Counted from the first letter of the stretch, positions 26,704-36,503 are shown. The stretch: 64,000 nt of DNA from Bacteroidales bacterium (GCA_024401295.1 JAKSLG010000001.1:124001-188000), one strand, 5' to 3'. A program made the numbers and translations. The notes: a model not told the origin generated them from the sequence alone.

Positions 26704-29322
26704 ATGAAGAAATGGTGGATCACAATAGGCATTGCGCTACTGCTGATTATTGTCAGCGGTGTTGTCGTATGGCTTATGATGAACCGTCATTTCGACAATA
26801 ATAATCCTCTTGGATTTATCCCTCGTTCGGCTTCGTCCGTATTGAAAGTCAATGGAACTGAGCGCTTTTTACAGAAGTTGTCGGAGTCTGATTTTTGCGC
26901 CGAATTCAATGCTTCTATAGTCAGTGATAATCTTTGCAAGACGTTTGTGATGGCAAGCAATTTGTTTGCAAATGCTTCATCGCAAGAACCGTCTGTTGCT
27001 AAGCGTACAATTTATATTTCTTCTCATAATGTTGGTTCTTCCGAAGTTGGACTTGTCTCTTTTGCGCTGAATAACTTTGCAGAATGGCGGGAGATTACCA
27101 CCATGATACAGGCAGAGACTGATGGTGATGATATTTATCATGTTAAGAATGTTTATCTGACCATTTTAGAAGGCTGTCTGTTCGCTTCTTCGGATAAGAC
27201 GATGATTGAGAAAGTCGCAAGCCAGAAAGAAGAGCCATTGAGTGGAGATCAGTGTTTCTGCACGCTTGAAAGAACGGCATCGCCATCTGCGGAGGCCTCG
27301 CTGTTTTTAAATGTAGGCATTTCAAACGAACATCCATTAGGTATAGTTGGTGGCTATAATCTTGAAAGATTTGGAAAATGGGCCGAATTCGACATCGAGA
27401 TACAGAAAAAGAACGTCGTTTCTAATGGTTTCATGACGACAGAGAAGCATACAATTGCGTCGATGCTTGCAGAACATAAACCATTGCCTTTCCGTGTCGA
27501 CAATCAAATACCACAGTGTGCACAGACATTTATCAGCTATGCGGCTGGGAAAAGAGGCATTTCAGACGAATCGTATGTGAAACTGCTGCAGCAAGATGGT
27601 AAATATGACGATTATGTTGCTAAACAGAATGAATTGTCAGGATCTTGCGGATTTAATATTGAGGAACAGCTATCGGATGTCTTTTCAGGCGATATTGCAT
27701 TGTTTAGCATGTCTGGAACGTTGACAGATACCGCTTCCGTCTGTCTTATTGTTTGCACACAGAATGGAACTATTGCTCAGGCAACTTTAAATAACGCTAT
27801 CGGGGGACTTCGTAAGGTCGAAACGCCGAATGAACTTGAAAAGTTGTCGCCAATACCGACAATTTCAGTTCCGGTATATGAGGCTTTTGCGGATGATGAT
27901 GAGATGTTTTTCTTGAAGGACATGCTTCCTTTTATTCCGCGACGCTATTACATTCGTTACGAGAATACACTGATGTTTGCTGACGAGATTTCAATTCTCC
28001 AACGCACGTTGTATGAAATTTTGTTGAGTAGGACTTTTGCAAACGATGCGGATTTTCGCAACTTCAGGAGTTCGTTTAGCGATGATAATGTATTCTTTGC
28101 TTATAGTAACAGTCAGTCGATGTGTGAGACGATATCTGCCAAACATGGACTTGATGAATCGAACAGGCAGACGTTGTTGAAATTCTATGGATTTGGTTTC
28201 CAACTCTCAAATTTAAGTGGTTTGCCTTATATCACGACATGTGGAATGTATGAACCAAGTCGGACTGAGTTGCCTCCTACATTGTGGCAAAGCAAAGTCG
28301 ATACAACGATTGTCGGTCGTCCTTACGCAGTTGTCAATCACAATACACTGGAGACGGAGTATATCATTCAGGATGCCTCAAACATGATACATCTTGTCAA
28401 TCCAAAGGGTTTGATATTATGGAGCAGAAAGGTTGATGGTCCGATTGTCGGTGGTTTGTGTCAGATTGATTACTATAACAATAAGAAACTCCAGTATCTT
28501 TTTGCTACTCCTGGAAGTGTGCATTTGATTGATAGAAATGGTAATAACACGGCAAAATTCCCGATCCATTTGCAGGTTGAAGCAAGTGGCCCTGTTAAGT
28601 ATATAGACTATGGCAATCCTGCGGAATTTAGATTGTTTGTGCCGTGTGCGGACAGGACAATTGCTCTGTATGACAAGAATTGCAAGCGTGTCGATGGTTG
28701 GGAAATGAAGCATACAGAAGGACTTATAAGCCGTGAAATAAAGCATTTTGTCAACAGCAACAGAGATTATCTGATTGCCAAGGATGAGTATAAACTCTAT
28801 ATCACGGACCGTCGTGGTAATGAGCGTATTCATGTCGCAAAACCTTTGGCTCCAAATGCGTATAGCGACGTATATCTTGTGCGACAGAATACTCCAGAGG
28901 CTGCATTTGTGACATCAACTCCAGATGGAAAAATGGCCTCGGTTGATATTGCAAGCGGTAATGTCGAATTCGTTGATATTGATAGTATTGGGCGGGACCG
29001 CCACTATATGCTTCAGTTGTCGGCAGATCGATTTGCTTTCGTAAGCAATAGGCATTATGTCGTGACTGATGATAAGGGACAGGTCGTTTCTCATAATAGG
29101 CTCTATCTCTCTAGTGTAGATAATGCAGAAATGACGTATGACGGCAAAATTGCCCTCTGGGATCGTGAAGAATCATTGGGATATTTGATAAATGGTGACG
29201 GGCACGTGGCAGATGGCTTCCCGATACCCGCAAAGAGTCCTTTTACGACGGTAAAAAATAATGGAACTGACAATATTGTTGTTGTCGGAGAGAGCTCAAC
29301 GCTCAATGATTACATCAAATAA
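26704..29322 (+). CDS. Large membrane-anchored protein with propeller-like C-terminus
   Basis: This 872-residue protein has a single N-terminal helix (about residues 6-28) and a large domain presumably outside the cytoplasm. The last 330 residues read like repeated beta-propeller blades (for example LYDKNCKRVDGW, LYITDRRGNERI, VVTDDKGQVV), each near 40-50 residues. The first 500 residues have no family I recognise. It lies in an operon with pssA, but any link to phospholipid synthesis is only contextual. Confidence 0.7.
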   Translation: MKKWWITIGIALLLIIVSGVVVWLMMNRHFDNNNPLGFIPRSASSVLKVNGTERFLQKLSESDFCAEFNASIVSDNLCKTFVMASNLFANASSQEPSVAKRTIYISSHNVGSSEVGLVSFALNNFAEWREITTMIQAETDGDDIYHVKNVYLTILEGCLFASSDKTMIEKVASQKEEPLSGDQCFCTLERTASPSAEASLFLNVGISNEHPLGIVGGYNLERFGKWAEFDIEIQKKNVVSNGFMTTEKHTIASMLAEHKPLPFRVDNQIPQCAQTFISYAAGKRGISDESYVKLLQQDGKYDDYVAKQNELSGSCGFNIEEQLSDVFSGDIALFSMSGTLTDTASVCLIVCTQNGTIAQATLNNAIGGLRKVETPNELEKLSPIPTISVPVYEAFADDDEMFFLKDMLPFIPRRYYIRYENTLMFADEISILQRTLYEILLSRTFANDADFRNFRSSFSDDNVFFAYSNSQSMCETISAKHGLDESNRQTLLKFYGFGFQLSNLSGLPYITTCGMYEPSRTELPPTLWQSKVDTTIVGRPYAVVNHNTLETEYIIQDASNMIHLVNPKGLILWSRKVDGPIVGGLCQIDYYNNKKLQYLFATPGSVHLIDRNGNNTAKFPIHLQVEASGPVKYIDYGNPAEFRLFVPCADRTIALYDKNCKRVDGWEMKHTEGLISREIKHFVNSNRDYLIAKDEYKLYITDRRGNERIHVAKPLAPNAYSDVYLVRQNTPEAAFVTSTPDGKMASVDIASGNVEFVDIDSIGRDRHYMLQLSADRFAFVSNRHYVVTDDKGQVVSHNRLYLSSVDNAEMTYDGKIALWDREESLGYLINGDGHVADGFPIPAKSPFTTVKNNGTDNIVVVGESSTLNDYIK

Positions 29323-29535
29323 GCATTTTTTTTCATTAAAATAAGTTAAAAATACGCTTTTGGGCAATCTCCCCTGTCCGAAAAAGTGTGTTTTTAAAGC
29401 TATAATTGTCTTGTTATAGTGAGTTTTTAACCAACATAAAAGTTATTGTGATTATTATAATGCAAAATGTCATATATTTCAATATTGCTAGTGCGTAAAT
29501 GTCGCATTTATAGATAGTTGTATGTCTAAAAGTCA

Positions 29536-29568
29536 TTGGCGTGATTCGATTGTTTAGATGTATATTTG
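29536..29568 (+). promoter_or_regulatory. Promoter of the Crp/Fnr regulator gene
   Basis: TTG at 29536-29538 and TATATTTG at 29561-29568 with a 22-base spacer. It places the transcript start near 29575, which rules out the open-frame start at 29558 and supports ATG 29597. Confidence 0.55.
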
Positions 29569-29596
29569 CATCGTTACAAATGTATATCTATGTAAT

Positions 29597-30304
29597 ATGA
29601 AAAGGTATTTTGATTCTAATGACATTTTGTGTATAGATCTAAAAAAGTTTGACTTGTTCAAGGATCTTACAGAGCCAGAGCTTCAGGAAATAGAAGACAA
29701 TATCAAATTGTCTAAACAAAAGCGAGGTGCGCTCATATATAGTCAGGGCAGTGAAATTTCAGGTGTCTACATAGTTATAAATGGTATATTGAAGATCTTC
29801 AAGACCGGCGCAGAAGGGAAGGATCAGATAATTCGATTTGCCAAGATGGGTGATCCTGTGGGTTTCCGTTCTGTTATGACAGATGAACGTGCGTGCACTT
29901 CGGTCGAGAGCCTTACAGAATCTACAGTGTGTTTTATACCGAAAGAGAATATTTTAAAGTTATATTCCTCAAATAGTCTTTTCTCAAAAACGATGTTGCG
30001 AATCCTTTGTCGTGAGCTTGGTGATGCAAATGACAGGATACTTAATCTGGCTCAAAAGACAGTTCGTGAGCGACTAGCAGAGGCTATATTGTCGCTTATG
30101 GATGCATTTGATTTGGATGAAGAACAGCGTTTGCGAATAGCATTGACGCGTGAAGATCTTGCAAATCTTGTAGGCACGGCGACAGAGTCGATTATTCGCC
30201 TTTTGTCAGAGTTTAAGCACGATAAACTCATTGAGATTCAAGGCAGATACATAAAGCTTTTGAATGTTCAGCAATTGATAAAAGTTGCAAATATCCGCGT
30301 TTGA
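29597..30304 (+). CDS. Crp/Fnr family transcriptional regulator
   Basis: This 235-residue regulator has an N-terminal cyclic-nucleotide-binding-like beta-roll (ISGVYIVINGILKIFK) and a C-terminal winged helix with LTREDLANLVGTATESIIRLLSEF, the Crp recognition helix. There is no Fnr-type N-terminal cysteine cluster, so it does not look like an oxygen-sensing iron-sulfur Fnr. Ligand and targets are unknown. The start MKRYFDSND is chosen from the promoter position. Confidence 0.88.
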   Translation: MKRYFDSNDILCIDLKKFDLFKDLTEPELQEIEDNIKLSKQKRGALIYSQGSEISGVYIVINGILKIFKTGAEGKDQIIRFAKMGDPVGFRSVMTDERACTSVESLTESTVCFIPKENILKLYSSNSLFSKTMLRILCRELGDANDRILNLAQKTVRERLAEAILSLMDAFDLDEEQRLRIALTREDLANLVGTATESIIRLLSEFKHDKLIEIQGRYIKLLNVQQLIKVANIRV

Positions 30305-30336
30305 ACAGATATCCCAAAGAATCTATAATTGTCCGG

Positions 30337-30364
30337 GGTTACATCGTTGATGTAGCCTTTTTTT
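30337..30364 (+). terminator. Terminator after the Crp/Fnr gene
   Basis: GGTTACATC pairs with GATGTAGCC (one G-T, loop GTT), followed by seven T. Confidence 0.8.
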
Positions 30365-30388
30365 ATATAAAACTTAGACAAAAGGGCA

Positions 30389-30421
30389 CAAAAAAAGGTT
30401 GAACATTTCTGTTCAACCTTT
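30389..30421 (-). terminator. Terminator of the tRNA cluster
   Basis: Perfect 12-bp stem AAAGGTTGAACA/TGTTCAACCTTT with a four-base loop; on the minus strand it is followed by a T run, downstream of tRNA-Thr. Confidence 0.8.
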
Positions 30422-30439
30422 CTAAATCTTCACTCCTAG

Positions 30440-30511
<72 letters not shown>

Positions 30512-30515
30512 AGAG

Positions 30516-30588
30516 AGCGGAAAACGAGACTCGAACTCGCGACCCCAACCTTGGCAAGGTTGTGCTCTACCAACTGAGCTATTTCCGC
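30516..30588 (-). tRNA. tRNA-Gly (anticodon GCC)
   Basis: Acceptor GCGGAAA/TTTCCGC is perfect; the anticodon stem CAACC/GGTTG encloses TTGCCAA, anticodon GCC. It lies four bases from tRNA-Thr. Confidence 0.92.
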
Positions 30589-30594
30589 AAAAAG

Positions 30595-30669
30595 TCGGGG
30601 TACTAGGATTCGAACCTAGGACCCCCTGCTCCCAAAGCAGGTGCGCTAACCGGACTGCGCTACACCCCG
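30595..30669 (-). tRNA. tRNA-Pro (anticodon UGG)
   Basis: Acceptor CGGGGTG/TACCCCG, anticodon stem CCTGC/GCAGG with loop TTTGGGA, anticodon TGG. T arm TAGGTTCGAATCCTA. Confidence 0.92.
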
Positions 30670-30676
30670 TAAACAG

Positions 30677-30764
30677 CGGAGGGAGGGGGATTCGAACCCC
30701 CGGTACGGTAATCCCGTACGTCAGTTTAGCAAACTGGTGGTTTCAGCCACTCACCCATCACTCC
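30677..30764 (-). tRNA. tRNA-Ser (anticodon GCU)
   Basis: This 88-base class II tRNA has a long variable arm (TACGGGATTACCGTA), anticodon loop TTGCTAA giving GCT, and discriminator G. The acceptor stem GGAGTGA/TCCCTCC has one U-C mismatch at pair 5-68. Confidence 0.9.
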
Positions 30765-30814
30765 AAAATTGTAAATGAACGTTGCTAAATCGGTGTCTTT
30801 CCCGAACTGCGATG

Positions 30815-30844
30815 CAAAGGTAGTGCTTATTTTTGAAACAGCAA
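30815..30844 (-). promoter_or_regulatory. Promoter of the Ser-Pro-Gly-Thr tRNA operon
   Basis: On the minus strand TTG (30842-30844), 19-base spacer and TACCTTTG (30815-30822). All four tRNAs lie downstream in the same direction. Confidence 0.7.
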
Positions 30845-31128
30845 GCGTTGAGGAGTTTTTTTTTGAAAAAATCTATCTTTTTGTTTTGCTGCGAAAGTCG
30901 CTATTTTGTGTCATAATACGTTATGTGTTGATTTACATCGATTTAAAAAATACGATGTAAAGACTGGAAATTTGTGCTAAGAACATGTAGAATCATTATT
31001 TTGTATTTGGTAGCCTTTCAAATATATTTTTTGTCGAAAAAATCTTTTGGATTGCTGCTTACGGCAGTCTCAGTGTTGAGATTTTCTAATGGTTATTTTC
31101 TGTATTTTTGCAAAAAACTATCTGTGCG
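30845..31128. other. A+T-rich intergenic region with inverted repeat
   Basis: Apart from the tRNA promoter on the left and a TATTTTTG -7 element for the helicase at 31103-31110, this stretch holds no convincing gene. A 61-codon open frame across it has poor, low-complexity sequence. TTTACATCG (30932-30940) and CGATGTAAA (30953-30961) form a perfect 9-bp inverted repeat with an A+T-only 12-base centre. Confidence 0.5.
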
Positions 31129-33036
31129 ATGAAATTGGAGAGTCAACTGGCGCTTTTGCGCAAAGAATATCAGTATGTCAAAAACGAGTTCCGGCGAGCA
31201 ACCGAAGTCGTTGGCATTGGTCGCAAGGTGAAGAGAGGCGAGTGCTGGTATCCTGTCAGTACAGGGCGAAGCTATTACAATTCGATGAACGAATTTGTTG
31301 TGGAGCTGACTAGGCGCACAGATACGGAGATTGAGCATTTGTTTGAGTATGGGCGGACGGTTTGTCTGTTTAGCATGTCTGTTGACGGCGCGATAAGTTA
31401 TTTGCCTTTTTCGTGCACAGTTAGCCGGGCCTCAGCTGAGACTATGGCCATAACCCTTCCGTCGGCAGAATCGCTTTCGGTTATTGACAAGCTTGATAAT
31501 CTTGGAGTACAGCTGAATTTCGATGAGACTTCTTTTTCGCTGATGTTCGAAGCTTTGACGAAAGCTATTGAGGCAAAAGACAATAAATTGGCAAGAGCTC
31601 GTGAGATATTTCATGGAAATATTGAACCGGAGTTTTCCGCCCCTAGCGCTGCCCCTTTGCGAATGCCATGGCTGAACGGGTCGCAGGAAGAGGCCGTAAG
31701 AAAGATCGTTTCTGCTCGGGATGTAATGGTTGTTCATGGCCCTCCAGGAACAGGAAAGACGACGACACTGATCGAGGCCATAGGTGAAGTCCTTCGTCGC
31801 GAACCGCAAGTTCTTGTATGTGCACAGAGCAATACGGCTGTTGACTGGATTTCTGAACAACTTGCAGATCGAGGTATCAGTGTTTTGCGTATTGGAAATC
31901 CGTCGAAAGTGACGGACAAGATGCTTCAGAATACATATGAGAGACGTTTCGAATCTCACCCAGAGTATCCGTCATTGTGGCAACTTAGGCGAGATATACG
32001 AATGTTACGTGAGAAGCCTCGCAATGAGCGGACAGCTTCGCATCATCAGAAAATTGCAAGGTTGCGCGAGCGTGCTGATGAGATTGAGATGCATATACGT
32101 CAGTCGTTGTTTGATAATTCGCGAGTCATTGCTTCGACACTTGTCGGTTCGGCAAACAAACTGCTGATGGGCCAGAAATTCCATACGCTTTTTATTGATG
32201 AGGCTGCACAGGCTCTTGAAGCCGCTTGCCTTATTGCTTTGCAAAAGGCTGATAGAGTGATTCTTGCTGGCGATCATTGTCAGTTGCCGCCGACGATAAA
32301 ATCACCAGAGGCAATGAAAGGCGGCCTTGGAACGACGTTGATGGAGACTGTTGCAAAGCGTTGGCCACAATCGGTTGTGCTGCTTGATACACAATATCGT
32401 ATGAACGAGGAGCTTATGAAATTCTCGTCGGACTGGTTCTATGAAGGCAAGCTACGTGCATCGGCCGACGTTAGGCATCGTAGTTTGTTTGATGAAATTG
32501 ACACGCCGTTGGTGTGGGTTGATACGAAGATAGGGACATTGCCAGAAGATGTAGAGGCGGAGCGTGAAAGCATGATGGAGACGTTTGTCGGTATAAGTTA
32601 TGGACGAGTGAATAGGGGAGAGGCGAAGTTGACGATGAAGACGTTGTGTGATTATATTGAAAAATTCGGTCGCAAGAGATTCATCGATGAGGGTATAGAT
32701 TTTGGAATTATCTCGCCATATAAAGCGCAGGTACAATATCTACGTATGTTGTTGAAACATAATGCGTTCCTTCGTCCTTTGCATAAGCAGATAACAATCA
32801 ATACGGTTGATGCTTTTCAAGGTCAGGAACGAGATGTTATTATAGTATCGCTTGTGCGAGCCAATGACGAAGGACAGATAGGTTTCCTTTCAGATTTGCG
32901 ACGAATGAATGTCGCAATGACACGTTCGAGAACCAAACTGATAATAATCGGTTCGGTTGATACGCTTTGCAAGCATGGTTTCTACAAGAAATTATATGAG
33001 AGGTGTGTGAGCCTTCAGCAACGTGAAAAGTGCTAG
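31129..33036 (+). CDS. Superfamily 1 DNA/RNA helicase (AAA_12 type)
   Basis: This 635-residue protein has all SF1B helicase motifs: GPPGTGKTTTL (Walker A), FIDEAAQALE (II), GDHCQLPPT (III), DTQYRM (IV), VDAFQGQERDVIIVSLVRAN (V) and VAMTRSR (VI). It resembles the IGHMBP2/Dna2-like cytosolic helicases common in Bacteroidales. The start ATG 31129 is chosen because the earlier TTG at 31108 lies in the promoter -7 element. It converges on dnaG, and the two stop codons overlap by four bases. Confidence 0.92.
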   Translation: MKLESQLALLRKEYQYVKNEFRRATEVVGIGRKVKRGECWYPVSTGRSYYNSMNEFVVELTRRTDTEIEHLFEYGRTVCLFSMSVDGAISYLPFSCTVSRASAETMAITLPSAESLSVIDKLDNLGVQLNFDETSFSLMFEALTKAIEAKDNKLARAREIFHGNIEPEFSAPSAAPLRMPWLNGSQEEAVRKIVSARDVMVVHGPPGTGKTTTLIEAIGEVLRREPQVLVCAQSNTAVDWISEQLADRGISVLRIGNPSKVTDKMLQNTYERRFESHPEYPSLWQLRRDIRMLREKPRNERTASHHQKIARLRERADEIEMHIRQSLFDNSRVIASTLVGSANKLLMGQKFHTLFIDEAAQALEAACLIALQKADRVILAGDHCQLPPTIKSPEAMKGGLGTTLMETVAKRWPQSVVLLDTQYRMNEELMKFSSDWFYEGKLRASADVRHRSLFDEIDTPLVWVDTKIGTLPEDVEAERESMMETFVGISYGRVNRGEAKLTMKTLCDYIEKFGRKRFIDEGIDFGIISPYKAQVQYLRMLLKHNAFLRPLHKQITINTVDAFQGQERDVIIVSLVRANDEGQIGFLSDLRRMNVAMTRSRTKLIIIGSVDTLCKHGFYKKLYERCVSLQQREKC

Positions 33037-35021
33037 ATCATTGTTCGGCCGCCGAGCATTTTTGAGAGGATACGCTTGACGTTGTTGTATTTGACGAGTT
33101 CTTCCATGATGCCGTTAATCTCCTCTTCAGATGTCTTGTTTTGCTCAGCCTCTCGTAAAGTCCTGTTTAGTTCGTCGATACGATGGGCAACGATGCGAAT
33201 TTGGAGTTCGTTCATGGCGTGTGGAACGAGGTCGTCGAGCATATCGCATTCCTTGACAATCGTGAAGAAACGTTCGTGATATTTGCTCAGTTCGGCACGG
33301 GAACTGAGCAGGTCTACAGCCATATTGCTGACATCGGAATCTGGCTGATTAATAAAGAATTGCGAAGTAATGGAGCTTCGATCTTCGGCACTTCTATAGA
33401 CATCAATGATTTTCTTGAAATTCTCATCTGTGCTTTGGATGTTGTCGCTGTCGAGCAATGAGAGAATGTATTCTCCGACTGTTGTTTCCTGCTCTGTATT
33501 CGCGAAGATTTTTTTGTCGACATAGGTTACGAAAAGTCGCAATATCTCGCGCTCTTCATATACAAAAGGGTTTTGTGCCTTTGGTATATGTGCTGTTACA
33601 GGAATTCCATTGTCAACAGATGGCGTGCTGTTTTCGGGATTGGCAGCCTCTGTTGATTGCTGAGCCAATTTTGCCTGTTTTGCTTCAGCTTCGTGTTTTG
33701 CCACTGTACTATTGATGAGGAATTTCTCGAGAACGCTGAACAACGTACGTTCTTCGATATCCATCATCTTGCTGCACTCCTTGACATAGAGCGAGCGCAG
33801 TACGGTGTCCTGAACAACCGAAATTGTCTTGACAATATCATTTATGAGGCTTGATTTCTTGACAGGATCGCCGTTCGCCTCATCCATAAGCAATTGCGCC
33901 TTGAATCGGATAAAGTCGGTCTGATGTTCCTCGATATATGCGACATAGTCTTCGGCGTTGTGCGTGCGTGCAAACGAATCGGGGTCTTCACCGTCGGGCA
34001 ATAATAACACCTTTACGTTCATGCCTTCGGCAAGAATCATGTCGATACCTCGCACTGCTGCATGTATTCCGGCTGCATCGCCATCGTAAAGGACAGTGAT
34101 ATTGTTTGTGAATCGCTGAATAAGCCGTATCTGACCTTGCGTGAGCGATGTTCCACTCGATGCAATTACATTCTCGATGCCGGCTTGATGCATGCTTATG
34201 ACATCGGTATAACCCTCAACGAGGTAACATTTGTCGCGTTTGGCAATCTCGTTTTTCGCATGAAAGATGCCATATACGATGTCGCTTTTGTGGTAGAGTT
34301 CTGTCTCTGGAGAGTTTATGTACTTTGCTACTTTGTCGCTTTTTTTCATTACGCGGCCACCAAAAGCCACGACGCGACCAGATATAGAATGAATTGGGAA
34401 CATCACGCGTCCCCAGAAACGGTCTGCCTTATAGTTGTTTTCTCCAAAAATGGTGAGTCCGGAATCGCGTAGGAACTCTTCCTTGTAGCCATGCTGAAGA
34501 GCTTCTTTTGTGAAGGCATCGCGTGTGCCGAGCGAATATCCGAGTTCGAATTTTTTGATTATGTCATCGCGGAATCCTCGTTCGCCACGGAAATATGGCA
34601 AGCCGAGCGACTTTCCTTCGTCGCTTTCCCAAAGCTGTTTTATGAAAGTATTCTTGGCATATTCACACACTGCGATAAGACTCTCGCGGCGGTTCTGCGC
34701 TTGCTGCATCTCAGGCGTAAGCTGTTTCTCCTGAACAGTAATGCCGACTTTCTGACCAAGATATTTTATGCCTTCGACGAACGTCAGATGCTCATGCTCC
34801 ATCACGAAGCGCAGAGCGTCGCCACCTTTACCGCAGCCGAAGCACTTGAACATTCCTCGCGATGGCGTGACATGGAATGAGCCCGTCTTCTCCTGGTGAA
34901 AAGGACAACACCCGACATAGCCGGAGCCACGACGCTTCAGCGATACGAAATCGCCGATGATGTCAACGATTCGTGAGTTTGACGCTTCAATGACGTCGTC
35001 TATGGTCTTCTTCTCAATCAT
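33033..35021 (-). CDS. dnaG: DNA primase DnaG
   Basis: This 662-residue primase has the CHC2 zinc-binding domain (CCPFHQEKTGSFHVTP, then CFGCGKGGDA), the catalytic core, and the TOPRIM motif YLVEGYTDVISMHQAG. It makes RNA primers for replication. The start ATG 35021 (MIEKKTIDDVIE) matches the family; the frame is open 11 codons further. It overlaps the end of the preceding ASCH-like gene by eight bases. The C-terminal third, which binds DnaB, is poorly conserved as usual. Confidence 0.93.
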   Translation of the reverse strand: MIEKKTIDDVIEASNSRIVDIIGDFVSLKRRGSGYVGCCPFHQEKTGSFHVTPSRGMFKCFGCGKGGDALRFVMEHEHLTFVEGIKYLGQKVGITVQEKQLTPEMQQAQNRRESLIAVCEYAKNTFIKQLWESDEGKSLGLPYFRGERGFRDDIIKKFELGYSLGTRDAFTKEALQHGYKEEFLRDSGLTIFGENNYKADRFWGRVMFPIHSISGRVVAFGGRVMKKSDKVAKYINSPETELYHKSDIVYGIFHAKNEIAKRDKCYLVEGYTDVISMHQAGIENVIASSGTSLTQGQIRLIQRFTNNITVLYDGDAAGIHAAVRGIDMILAEGMNVKVLLLPDGEDPDSFARTHNAEDYVAYIEEHQTDFIRFKAQLLMDEANGDPVKKSSLINDIVKTISVVQDTVLRSLYVKECSKMMDIEERTLFSVLEKFLINSTVAKHEAEAKQAKLAQQSTEAANPENSTPSVDNGIPVTAHIPKAQNPFVYEEREILRLFVTYVDKKIFANTEQETTVGEYILSLLDSDNIQSTDENFKKIIDVYRSAEDRSSITSQFFINQPDSDVSNMAVDLLSSRAELSKYHERFFTIVKECDMLDDLVPHAMNELQIRIVAHRIDELNRTLREAEQNKTSEEEINGIMEELVKYNNVKRILSKMLGGRTMI

Positions 35022-35805
35022 TGTTGATCCACATTCGCTTCTTGCCAATCGCAATTATCACACATTCCCATTCTTTCTCCTCTTCGAAGAGCGATGGCGT
35101 GCGTACTTCCTCACCTTTCTCATCGAGCCTTATGCCTGCCGTGATCGAGTCGACGTCAAAAAGAAAGCGTCTCGTGTCGCATACGAGTTCAATAGACTCA
35201 ACTTTTTCAACATCATAAACTTCCAGATCGGGAAATAATCCACTTCTCTCGACGTCTTCGTCTATGAAAAAGCTTAGCATGTTGAATTCTCCCGAGAAAT
35301 ATTTCTCTATATTTTCCTGACTTTGCGAGACAATCAGCTTTTTGTCTTTGTATTCAATCGACTTGATATTCGGCTCCTTCATGATGCTTCCGATTTCGTC
35401 TTCGTTCACGAGGTCTGTTGTGCCAAATGTTTTTTTGCTTCCTTCCCATGCAATCGTTTCTTTAGCCATCATTGGGCGAGCAATACGCCACACAGAGTTC
35501 ATCTTTGGCGTCTGCCATATTGAGTAGCTCTCTTCAACTTCATCTACGATTTCAACCGAGCCGACAATACATTTCGATGGCATATTGCCGAGATCGGGAA
35601 TTTTTCCAAAAATCGATGCGTTTGTTACAGCGACAAAAAGTTCATACGGCAATCTGTCTGTATAGTCGAAAACATGGTTGTTCCCGCCGGCAACTACGAG
35701 TACGCGACCGCGTATGTCTTTGTTGCTTGGTTCTGATGCGATAACATCAATAACGCCAGCGCAGACAAGCGACGCCAATGGTTGTTCAAGACAGATATAA
35801 TACAT
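35014..35805 (-). CDS. ASCH/PUA-like domain protein
   Basis: This 263-residue cytosolic protein begins like an ASCH domain (LEQPLASLVCAGVIDVIASE, then CIVGSVEIVDEVEE near residue 80), a fold related to PUA RNA-binding domains. The second half is unique. It is directly upstream of dnaG with an eight-base overlap, implying coupled translation. The link to replication is contextual only. Confidence 0.7.
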   Translation of the reverse strand: MYYICLEQPLASLVCAGVIDVIASEPSNKDIRGRVLVVAGGNNHVFDYTDRLPYELFVAVTNASIFGKIPDLGNMPSKCIVGSVEIVDEVEESYSIWQTPKMNSVWRIARPMMAKETIAWEGSKKTFGTTDLVNEDEIGSIMKEPNIKSIEYKDKKLIVSQSQENIEKYFSGEFNMLSFFIDEDVERSGLFPDLEVYDVEKVESIELVCDTRRFLFDVDSITAGIRLDEKGEEVRTPSLFEEEKEWECVIIAIGKKRMWINND

Positions 35806-35895
35806 ATTCGAAACTCTATTTCGGTAGCAAAGATATAAAAAAAAGAGGCAACATTAAATGCTGCCTCAATTTGTGATTTGCAAACGCTGACGGGT

Positions 35896-36447
35896 TTATT
35901 CAGCTGCTGGAGCTGGAGCCTCTTCTGCTGCAGGTGCTTCAGCTTCTGCCTTAGCTGCTGCTTCAGCCTCAGCCTTAGCTGCAGCCTCTTCAGCCTTCTT
36001 CTTAGCAATTGCCTCAGCGCGATCTGCGTTGATCTTCTGCTCTGCAGTCTGACGAGCCTTCTTGTCCTCAGCCTTCTTTGCTGAATTCTTCTGAGCGATC
36101 TGCTGCTTAGCTTCTTCTTTCTGCTGCTTCCAAGCGTTGAACTTAGCCTCTGCTGCAGCCTCATCGAATGCGCCCTTCTGAACACCACCAAGGAGGTGCT
36201 TCTTCAAGAGTACGCCTTCCTTTGAAAGGATGCTGCGTGCTGTGTCAGTTGGCTCTGCACCGTTGTTGAGCCATGCTACTGCACGGTCAATGTCGAGTAC
36301 TACAGTTGCAGGATTCGTATTTGGATTGTACGAACCGAGCTTCTCAATGAACTTGCCATCACGTGGCGCCTTGCTATTTGCAACGACAATGTGGTAGAAG
36401 GCATAACCCTTGTGACCATGACGTGCCAAACGAATTCTTACTGCCAT
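35896..36447 (-). CDS. rpsP: 30S ribosomal protein S16 with Ala-rich tail
   Basis: The first 80 residues match S16 ([25 protein letters not shown], then [21 protein letters not shown]). The rest, to residue 183, is an Ala/Glu/Lys-rich helical tail ending in an Ala-Pro-Glu repeat. Such tails occur in Bacteroidota S16; function is unknown. A -7 element TAACTTTG (minus, 36510-36517) precedes it. The leader contains a 7-bp hairpin (36485-36503). Confidence 0.93.
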   Translation of the reverse strand: MAVRIRLARHGHKGYAFYHIVVANSKAPRDGKFIEKLGSYNPNTNPATVVLDIDRAVAWLNNGAEPTDTARSILSKEGVLLKKHLLGGVQKGAFDEAAAEAKFNAWKQQKEEAKQQIAQKNSAKKAEDKKARQTAEQKINADRAEAIAKKKAEEAAAKAEAEAAAKAEAEAPAAEEAPAPAAE

Positions 36448-36484
36448 AATTGGTAGATTTTAATTTAAATTATTAATAGCTTTC

Positions 36485-36503
36485 TGCATTCAACTCGTGA
36501 ATG
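36485..36503 (-). promoter_or_regulatory. Hairpin in the rpsP leader
   Basis: GCATTCA and TGAATGC form a perfect 7-bp stem with loop ACTCG, between the proposed -7 element and the start codon. It would be in the 5' untranslated RNA; a regulatory role is only possible. Confidence 0.35.

Noticed and set aside
30775-30960. 61-codon open frame in the tRNA-helicase gap
   Set aside because: It overlaps the tRNA promoter, is A+T-driven low complexity, and has no similarity I recognise.
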